Translations under genes and position numbers: made by a program | Source of the DNA: CALODP01 sp942492055 | GTDB lineage: Bacteria; Bacteroidota; Ignavibacteria; Ignavibacteriales; Melioribacteraceae | Direction of reading: 5' to 3' | Assembly: GCA_942492055.1 (NCBI GenBank) | Contig: CALODP010000019.1 | Location: 310,001 to 374,000 of the forward strand | DNA: 64,000 nt | Shown here: in pieces, positions 58,414 through 64,000 of the stretch | How the letters are laid out: the number at the start of each line of letters is the position of its first letter | Position numbering within the stretch: the first letter of the stretch is position 1 | The notes under the pieces: model-generated | Told to the model about the DNA's origin: nothing | Databases searched by the model: none | The model's input: the letters and a program-made list of their open reading frames with translations, nothing else

Positions 58414-59088
58414 CTATTTGAAAAGTCCCTTAAGGAGTTTCTTTCCTTTTTTCATTAATTCTTTTTCGGAAACATCGCTATCTTTTTCCATAGTAAATTT
58501 TGTTTCGGTAAAACTAACTTTCTTAGGAAGTTCGAACTTAGCTTGATCTACATCGATATCGGTTTCAACCTTTGTTGCTTCCATATTTATTTTCATTCCG
58601 AAGAATTTACCACTTACTTTCATTGGTAATCCTTCCCAAACATAGTATTTGCAAGAACCTTTGTAAACTTCACAATCTTTTCCGTTTACAGTGGCATTTT
58701 CAATCTGTTTGAAACCAAGGCTATCGAGCATCGGCCCGGTAACATCTTGCCATTCTTCCGAACCGGCTTCTTTAGCTTCAGCCAAATAAGGATTTTGAGT
58801 TTTTGTACCGCTTTTCTTACCATCTTCCCATTTATAGGTAACATCTCCCAAAGTAAGTTCTACTTCTTTCTTTTTTGTTTTCATTCCCAAAAAATTAATC
58901 TTATAATCTTTGAAGTGGACTTCCTTGTTGCCGTAATCATCCCAGTACATAATCTCGGTTCCTTTCATGGTACCGCTGTGTTTGAATTCGATCATTCCCG
59001 ATTTGAAAGGATATCTCTTAACTGCGTCTTGTCCGAAGACAGATATGGAAAGTGACATTAGAATAATAATTGTAGCTAAGCGCTTCAT
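58414..59088 (-). CDS. secreted protein of unknown function (DUF4412-like)
   Basis: 224 aa with signal peptide (MKRLATIIILMSLSISVFGQ). The body is beta-rich: YPFKSGMIEFKHSGTMKGTE, IMYWDDYGNKEVHFKD, then a conserved-looking NGKDCEVYKGSCKYYVWEGL and PMKVSGKFFGMKINMEATKV. The 'C-x-VWxxLPMK' stretch resembles DUF4412-type periplasmic proteins, but the match is weak. The tail is lysine-rich (KELMKKGKKLLKGLFK). I placed the start at the ATG 59086-59088 with GAGGGAATT upstream; an earlier in-frame start would put the signal peptide 27 residues inside. Function unknown. Confidence 0.75.
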   Translation of the reverse strand: MKRLATIIILMSLSISVFGQDAVKRYPFKSGMIEFKHSGTMKGTEIMYWDDYGNKEVHFKDYKINFLGMKTKKKEVELTLGDVTYKWEDGKKSGTKTQNPYLAEAKEAGSEEWQDVTGPMLDSLGFKQIENATVNGKDCEVYKGSCKYYVWEGLPMKVSGKFFGMKINMEATKVETDIDVDQAKFELPKKVSFTETKFTMEKDSDVSEKELMKKGKKLLKGLFK

Positions 59089-59343
59089 AATTCCCTCTGA
59101 ATATGGTTTAATAATATTTACTCTTTTTCCCCTCCGAGTAAAACCATGCTCGCACATGATAACGTGCAATAATAAGAATATTTGTTATAAGATTAAAGAT
59201 TATCTTTGGGAAAGCCCTTTTTTTGAGAAAGAATCTCTTTATCTGATTTTTATATTGCAGGTGTTATTTCTTTTTTTATAATAATTGTTTATTATTAAAA
59301 AGTTTTATAAACCGAAAGTTATTACACAACATACGGAAAACAA

Positions 59344-61398
59344 ATGGCCGGCAAACTTGGGGCTGAAAATGATCGACAGCCGGTAACATATAAGGGGGCT
59401 ACAATCAACTTCGAAGATCTGAACGGAGATAAGGAGAAGGTTTATAGTGCTCTTTTTAATAGCGCTAATGATGGGATCTTCTTAATAAAGAACAATCGAT
59501 TTATCGACTGTAACCCTCATGTCCTTAAACTCTTCAGATGTAGCCGAAATGATATTGTCGGGAAATCACCCGATAAGTTTTCTCCGATCTCTCAACCGGA
59601 CGGACTTCTTTCCGTCTCTTCTTCAAAAGAGAAGATGGAGAGAGTAAAAGCGGGCATTCCGCAAATGTTCGAGTGGGTACATAAAAGGCTTGATAACACC
59701 ACCTTCTATAGTGAAGTTACCTTAAGCAAACTTGAACTCGAAAATGATGATTATATTCTTGCCATTGTAAGGGATGTTTCCGAAAGAAAGCATGCGGAAA
59801 ATCTGAAGGAGGGTCTTTATAAGATATCTTCGGCAGCGAGCAGGGCAAATAATATGAAAGAGCTTTTCCCTAATATCGATAAAGCTCTCAGTACATTATT
59901 CGATACCAGCAACTTTTTCATAGCATTGTATAATGAAAAGGATGATACGATAGATGTCCCCTATTTCAAAGATGAAAAGGATAAGATAGAGACATTTCCG
60001 GCTGGGAAAACCTTAACTGCTTACGTTGTAAAGAATAATTCTCCTCTCTTGGTTACCGATGATAAAGTTCAGGAAATGATAAAGCAAGGTCTGGTAGAGG
60101 ATTACGGAACTCCTTCGGCAATATGGCTCGGGGTACCACTGCACGCATATGGTAAAGTTGTAGGGGCTTGTGTTATTCAAGACTATGATGATCCGAAAGC
60201 CTTTTCGAAAGAAGATCTGGATCTGTTGCAATTTGTTTCCAATCAAATAGGGGTTACAATTGAGAAGCAAAGAGCAGAGGACGAACTTCGGTTAAACAGA
60301 ATGCGATTGGAAGAAGCTCAAGAGATAGCAAATCTTGGGAGCTGGCATATACAATTTAAGGATAAGGTTCTTCTTTCCCGTACATGGTCCAAAGAGATGA
60401 AGAAGATCATGGATTTATCACCGACAGATACTCCACCTTCCGATTGGATCGATCGATTCGTTCATCATGAAGACAAAGCAATAATAAAGGAAGCTACAAA
60501 AGAGGCTTTGGAGAAGCAATCCCCGTTTCATTTAAGAATAAGAATAGTTAATACGGCCTCAAATAAAGTAAAACATGTTAGACTTCAGGGGGTTGCCAGT
60601 TACGATCCGATTACTAAGATATGTAACATTACCGGTACCATACTTGATATAACCGAAATAATTGACGCCAATGAACAAATCGAACTATACAGTAAAGAAT
60701 TGGAAGAGACAAATAAAAACAAAGATCGCCTACTCTCAATTGTCGCGCATGATCTGAAAGGCCCTTTCAATTTATTACTTGGTTATACGAATATGATGGC
60801 TTCTCAATTTGAGCTGTTTACCGAAAAAGAACTGAAAGAGGCAATTGTTACTGTAAATAAATCGGCGAAAAGCGCTTTCATCTTGCTGGAAAATTTATTG
60901 GATTGGGCGAGAATACAATCGGGGAAAATTAATTACTCACCCGATAACTACTCCTTGTTGGATCTTTTGAGAGCTACAATTGATCTGCATATGATATATG
61001 CTCAGAATAAAGGAATCAGCTTAGTCTCGGAAATTTCAACCGATATTTCCGTTTATTGCGACGCTAATATGATAGGTACGGTTGTAAGAAACCTTCTCTC
61101 GAACGCGATAAAATTTACTGACATAGGTGGAGAAATAAAAATAACCGCCCAGCAAAAAGGAACTCAAACCGATATTCGAGTGATTGATAACGGAGTCGGA
61201 ATAAGTAAAGAGAACCTTGGAAAATTATTTAAGATAGAAGATCAATACTCCACGAAGGGAACTTCCGAGGAAACCGGGACAGGGCTTGGATTGTTATTAT
61301 GCAAAGAACTAGTTGAAAAGAACAACGGAACAATTGAGGTAAAAAGCAAAGAGGGAAAAGGGACAGAGTTTATCATTACAATTCCGTCGAAGGGATAA
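59344..61398 (+). CDS. PAS/GAF sensor histidine kinase
   Basis: 684 aa, soluble. Domains in order: PAS at about 30-155 (VYSALFNSANDGIFLIKNNR); GAF at about 165-315 (LSTLFDTSNFFIALYNEKDD; SAIWLGVPLHAYGKVVGACV); a second PAS at about 325-440; HisKA with the phospho-acceptor in LLSIVAHDLKGPFNLLLGY; and an ATPase domain with VVRNLLSNAIKFTDIGGEI, VIDNGVGISKENLGKLF and GTGLGLLLC. The GAF/PAS set suggests a cytosolic small-molecule or redox signal. The only close neighbour is a 69-aa ORF 36 bp downstream. No response regulator is adjacent. Its kinase core resembles that of the protein at 24.3 kb, including the 'STKGT' loop, so they may be paralogues. Confidence 0.93.
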   Translation: MAGKLGAENDRQPVTYKGATINFEDLNGDKEKVYSALFNSANDGIFLIKNNRFIDCNPHVLKLFRCSRNDIVGKSPDKFSPISQPDGLLSVSSSKEKMERVKAGIPQMFEWVHKRLDNTTFYSEVTLSKLELENDDYILAIVRDVSERKHAENLKEGLYKISSAASRANNMKELFPNIDKALSTLFDTSNFFIALYNEKDDTIDVPYFKDEKDKIETFPAGKTLTAYVVKNNSPLLVTDDKVQEMIKQGLVEDYGTPSAIWLGVPLHAYGKVVGACVIQDYDDPKAFSKEDLDLLQFVSNQIGVTIEKQRAEDELRLNRMRLEEAQEIANLGSWHIQFKDKVLLSRTWSKEMKKIMDLSPTDTPPSDWIDRFVHHEDKAIIKEATKEALEKQSPFHLRIRIVNTASNKVKHVRLQGVASYDPITKICNITGTILDITEIIDANEQIELYSKELEETNKNKDRLLSIVAHDLKGPFNLLLGYTNMMASQFELFTEKELKEAIVTVNKSAKSAFILLENLLDWARIQSGKINYSPDNYSLLDLLRATIDLHMIYAQNKGISLVSEISTDISVYCDANMIGTVVRNLLSNAIKFTDIGGEIKITAQQKGTQTDIRVIDNGVGISKENLGKLFKIEDQYSTKGTSEETGTGLGLLLCKELVEKNNGTIEVKSKEGKGTEFIITIPSKG

Positions 61399-61434
61399 AT
61401 TAAAATATACATCACATTTTTACTAGGGGCACAA

Positions 61435-61644
61435 TTGATAGACAGAAATGAAATCTACGATGAACTAAAGAAGCATGGATTAAAGAGAAGCGGCATGGAC
61501 TTTATCTCGGAAGACGGAGCATTAAAGATAAATACCGCTATTTTAATTTCTTGTATTCGCAGAAACGCTGAAACATTATCTTTGGAAAAAGCTGTTGAAA
61601 GTTGCATCGACAAAATAAAGACAACATTTCCAAAGCCGTTCTAA
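61435..61644 (+). CDS. hypothetical 69-aa protein
   Basis: Starts at TTG with AGGGG seven bases upstream. The peptide is helical and charged: DRNEIYDELKKHGLKRSGMD, then FISEDGALKINTAILISCIR and RNAETLSLEKAVESCIDKIK. There is no membrane segment. It lies 36 bp after the histidine kinase and could be its co-transcribed partner, or an independent small protein. Its end overlaps the convergent manA stop by 4 bp. No family recognised. Confidence 0.5.
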   Translation: MIDRNEIYDELKKHGLKRSGMDFISEDGALKINTAILISCIRRNAETLSLEKAVESCIDKIKTTFPKPF

Positions 61645-62849
61645 ACTTTTACTCTTGCCGAGTAAATCATGGCCGAATCCTTACCGGTCATGGTTATCTC
61701 AGATAAAGACGCCGGTATTAAAACAACATCCCCTTTCGTAAATCTCCTCTTCTCCGTCTCGGTGGAATAGGAGATTTCAATCTCTCCCTCCAAAACGATC
61801 AATACCCTCGGAAAATCTTGAGAAAGACTCCTCTTTTCTTCGGAAAGGCTGTATCTGCTTACCTCGAATTCTTCAACATCGGTTTTATAAACAAAATAAT
61901 TCTCCGCCCCGGATATTATTTCAGGAAGCCCGGTCTGGTAGGTCAGCATTTCAATTAGAGTATCTATATCCTGAAATTTAGGTGTAAGTCCGGCACGAAC
62001 AACATTATCCGAATTGGCCATACATTCGACAATATTCCCTTTCAAATAAGCATGAGGAATTCCGGCTTCCAAATAAACTCCTTCTCCGGCTTTTAATTCG
62101 GCATAGTTTAGCATAAGAATTGAGATAAGCCCGACATCATTCCCATATTTCTTGTGCATTTCAAGGAAAAGTGACTCATATTTTTTCTGAGATGCTTTCC
62201 TAACAATCTTATTACAGATATCTTTCAAAATCTCTGAGAACGCAGATTCATCTTTTCGTGCGTTTCTAATCAACGAGGAGAATATTTTCTTAATCGATAT
62301 GGAAATGTCGGCTGAGTTCGATAATTCTTCGACACAGTTTAATCCGGCAAGCTCATTCAACTCGTTGAACTCACTAAATAGAATGCTCAATTCATCTTTC
62401 GGTTTGAAGCCTATCAATGCGCTTAATTCTTCAATTGCAATCGCAATTTCCGGTTTATGATTATTATCCGGATAATTTTTCGGATCTTTGGCATGTAACA
62501 AAACAGCTTGCTCTTTTGTCGGGTGCACTTGTATGGAAAGAGGCTCGTCCGCCGAAAGAATCTTGAACAGAAACGGGAATGTCTTTCCGAATTTTTCAAT
62601 GACTCTCTTACCAAGAATTTCTTCCGGAAATGATTCGATTATTTCATTTATTGAATATTCTTTATCCTCGAGGAGAATTTTCGACGGAGCTTTCGGATGC
62701 CCCCCAATCCATAATTCAGCGTAGGTCTGATCTTCTTCGGCTTCTATTCCAAGAAATTGAGGAATAAAACTCCCTTTTCCTTTTTCTCCCCACGCATAAT
62801 TTTGAACGGTATTTAATAGCAAGTAGGGTTTCGCTTCAAATTTGTGCAT
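61641..62849 (-). CDS. manA: mannose-6-phosphate isomerase, class I
   Basis: 402-aa zinc enzyme interconverting mannose-6-phosphate and fructose-6-phosphate, the entry to GDP-mannose and glycan synthesis. Landmarks are the start NTVQNYAWGEKGKGSFI, the zinc ligands in LSIQVHPTKEQAVLLH (Gln, His) and NNHKPEIAIAIEELSALIGF (Glu), and the fourth ligand plus active-site arginine in LEAGIPHAYLKGNIVECMAN followed by NVVRAGLTPKF. Length matches the class I family. No ribosome site is visible before the ATG. It is divergent from the archease gene, with about 100 bp between start codons. Confidence 0.95.
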   Translation of the reverse strand: MHKFEAKPYLLLNTVQNYAWGEKGKGSFIPQFLGIEAEEDQTYAELWIGGHPKAPSKILLEDKEYSINEIIESFPEEILGKRVIEKFGKTFPFLFKILSADEPLSIQVHPTKEQAVLLHAKDPKNYPDNNHKPEIAIAIEELSALIGFKPKDELSILFSEFNELNELAGLNCVEELSNSADISISIKKIFSSLIRNARKDESAFSEILKDICNKIVRKASQKKYESLFLEMHKKYGNDVGLISILMLNYAELKAGEGVYLEAGIPHAYLKGNIVECMANSDNVVRAGLTPKFQDIDTLIEMLTYQTGLPEIISGAENYFVYKTDVEEFEVSRYSLSEEKRSLSQDFPRVLIVLEGEIEISYSTETEKRRFTKGDVVLIPASLSEITMTGKDSAMIYSARVKV

Positions 62850-62951
62850 CTTATTATTATCCTTTATTCTTTATTATTCTCATTTATCTTACGGAAAAGA
62901 AGAATAATATTTTATAAATCAGAAAATTCACTTTGCAAATATACTTATATC

Positions 62952-63392
62952 ATGACGAAAAAGAATAATACAAAATTCAGAATTCTTGACCATACGGCCG
63001 ATATTGCAGTTCAAGTATTCGGAAAGACTCTGGAAGAATTATTCATTAATTCTCACAAAGCTTTTTTGGCAATTACTGTAAATAATTTTCCTAATCAGTC
63101 TAAGGATAATTCATTTGTAGAACTATCCGCCAATTCAATGGAAGATTTGCTAGTCGATTTTCTAAGTGAAATAAATTACTTGCTTCACGCCAAAAAATGG
63201 ATTGTAACAGAGATAATTGATTTATCAATCAGAGAAGTCGATTCCTTAATCGAGTTAAGATGCAATCTGCAAGGTGGAATTATCACTTTGTCGGAAAGCC
63301 TAAAAGAAGAAATAAAAGCTGTAACATATCATAAAATGAATATCACTAGAAATGAGTGCCGATTTGAGACAACTATTGTTTTCGACACATAG
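62952..63392 (+). CDS. archease, RtcB activator
   Basis: 146-aa archease. The start FRILDHTADIAVQVFGKTLE carries the Asp of the metal site. DLLVDFLSEINYLLHAKKWI is the typical mid-helix, and KAVTYHKMNITRNECRFETT holds the conserved KAxTYH motif. Archease speeds guanylylation and turnover of the RNA ligase RtcB. The rtcB gene follows 12 bp downstream, so the pair is an operon. The ATG at 62952 is chosen because the conserved DHTAD motif normally lies ~10-15 residues from the start; an upstream in-frame ATG would overlap the manA start. Confidence 0.93.
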   Translation: MTKKNNTKFRILDHTADIAVQVFGKTLEELFINSHKAFLAITVNNFPNQSKDNSFVELSANSMEDLLVDFLSEINYLLHAKKWIVTEIIDLSIREVDSLIELRCNLQGGIITLSESLKEEIKAVTYHKMNITRNECRFETTIVFDT

Positions 63393-63404
63393 TAGGAGCT
63401 AACT

Positions 63405-64000
63405 ATGATTATAAGCGGAATTACAGTAAACAGAATAAGCGATTACCTCTGGGAGATACCAAGGCAGGGAGGAATGCTTGTTCCCGGTAGAATCTATACA
63501 TCGCGAAAGATGTTGGAAGGGAGCATTCAAAATGATGAGGCTCTCAAACAAGTTGTCAATGTAGCGCATCTTCCCGGAATACAAAAATATAGTCTTGCTA
63601 TGCCGGATATTCATTGGGGATACGGCTTTCCTATTGGTGGCGTTGCAGCTACCGATTTCGATACGGGTGTTATTTCCCCCGGTGGGGTCGGGTATGATAT
63701 CAACTGCGGGGTGAGAATCGCGAAAACATCACTTAAGTTTTCAGATGTATCCAAAAGAATTCCGACCTTGATTAATAAATTGTTCAATGAAATCCCCACA
63801 GGAGTCGGGGCAAGCGGAGCTATAAGAAAGCTCTCGGAAAGGGAGTTAAAGAGAATTTTAACAGACGGGGCAGGATGGGCTCTGAATCAGGGTTTCGGTA
63901 ATGACACAGATATTGAACATACAGAAGAAAACGGATGTCTTGCTGACGCGAATCCATCATTTGTAAGTCCCAGAGCAATAGAAAGAGGACTCGATCAGGC
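63405..64000 (+). CDS. rtcB: RtcB RNA ligase, N-terminal part
   Basis: ATG at 63405 with AGGAG seven bases before it; open to the window edge (198 codons visible). The translation contains GGMLVPGRIYTSRKMLEG, AHLPGIQKYSLAMPDIHWGY, GFPIGGVAATDFDTGVISPG and GVGYDINCGVR. The metal-binding Asp and Cys of RtcB (D..C in YDINCGVR) and the early His are in place. RtcB joins 2',3'-cyclic phosphate or 3'-phosphate ends to 5'-OH RNA in repair or tRNA splicing. It is paired with archease. About 280 residues are missing beyond the window. Confidence 0.95.
   Translation, partial: MIISGITVNRISDYLWEIPRQGGMLVPGRIYTSRKMLEGSIQNDEALKQVVNVAHLPGIQKYSLAMPDIHWGYGFPIGGVAATDFDTGVISPGGVGYDINCGVRIAKTSLKFSDVSKRIPTLINKLFNEIPTGVGASGAIRKLSERELKRILTDGAGWALNQGFGNDTDIEHTEENGCLADANPSFVSPRAIERGLDQ

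Noticed and set aside
1..64000. tRNA, rRNA, CRISPR or prophage elements
   Set aside because: No T-loop plus acceptor pairing, rRNA-like blocks, direct-repeat/spacer pattern, integrase or transposase was found on reading both strands.

Overview
The window looks like chromosome of an Ignavibacteria-type member of the Bacteroidota/Chlorobiota/Ignavibacteriota group. It is AT-rich and gene-dense. Two secreted proteins end in a type IX secretion (T9SS) type A sorting domain with the 'QNYPNPFNP' start typical of that lineage. It also carries a TonB receptor/DUF4249 pair, DUF4252 and DUF5686 proteins, and a cyclomaltodextrinase-like amylase. No rRNA, tRNA, CRISPR array, prophage or complete insertion sequence was recognised.

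Layout. 1-3.6 kb: start of an EamA-like membrane protein, a CoA-pyrophosphatase-type Nudix hydrolase, fructosamine kinase plus low-molecular-weight phosphotyrosine phosphatase (GTGA overlap), and IspH. 3.7-7 kb: TonB receptor and DUF4249 lipoprotein. 7.2-9.4 kb: operon of ECF sigma factor, putative anti-sigma factor and two DUF4252 proteins. 9.5-10.6 kb: two unknown proteins, one with a PD-(D/E)xK nuclease-like motif. 10.6-15.9 kb: a patatin/BamA-like outer-membrane protein and the core cluster rpmH-rnpA-(52-codon ORF)-yidC. 16.2-20.7 kb: a giant mosaic T9SS surface protein with an apparent thioester domain. 22-24 kb: RlmD and a second methyltransferase. 24-33.5 kb: PAS histidine kinase, second patatin/BamA protein with an M23 peptidase, M64 peptidase, and a large GAF protein. 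33.5-38.9 kb: amylase, DUF5686 protein, SDR oxidoreductase. 38.9-41.2 kb: three pilin-like genes. 41.4-44.7 kb: ICMT-like methyltransferase, cell-wall amidase, cytochrome c, kinase-like protein. 45.4-46.6 kb: HicAB toxin-antitoxin plus an orphan HicA. 46.9-53.7 kb: ValS, metallophosphoesterase, secreted S8 protease. 53.7-55.9 kb: an ATP-grasp/M20 fusion whose last ~90 residues sit behind a -1 frame break at an A8 run. 56.8-61.6 kb: POT-family transporter, 38-aa membrane peptide, secreted unknown, PAS/GAF histidine kinase. 61.6-64 kb: ManA, archease and the start of RtcB.

The least expected structure is a set of three degenerate tandem arrays with a strict 21-bp period (7 codons, two helical turns). 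They fill otherwise gene-free gaps near 21.3-21.7, 44.8-45.3 and 56.2-56.6 kb. In each array the left half carries the repeat sense on the + strand and the right half on the - strand, so each is a large, decayed, convergent inverted pair. The first two share the core CGGAAY-NN-TTTC and a 14-base left-edge motif.

All functional calls rest on motif recognition by eye; no database search was run.
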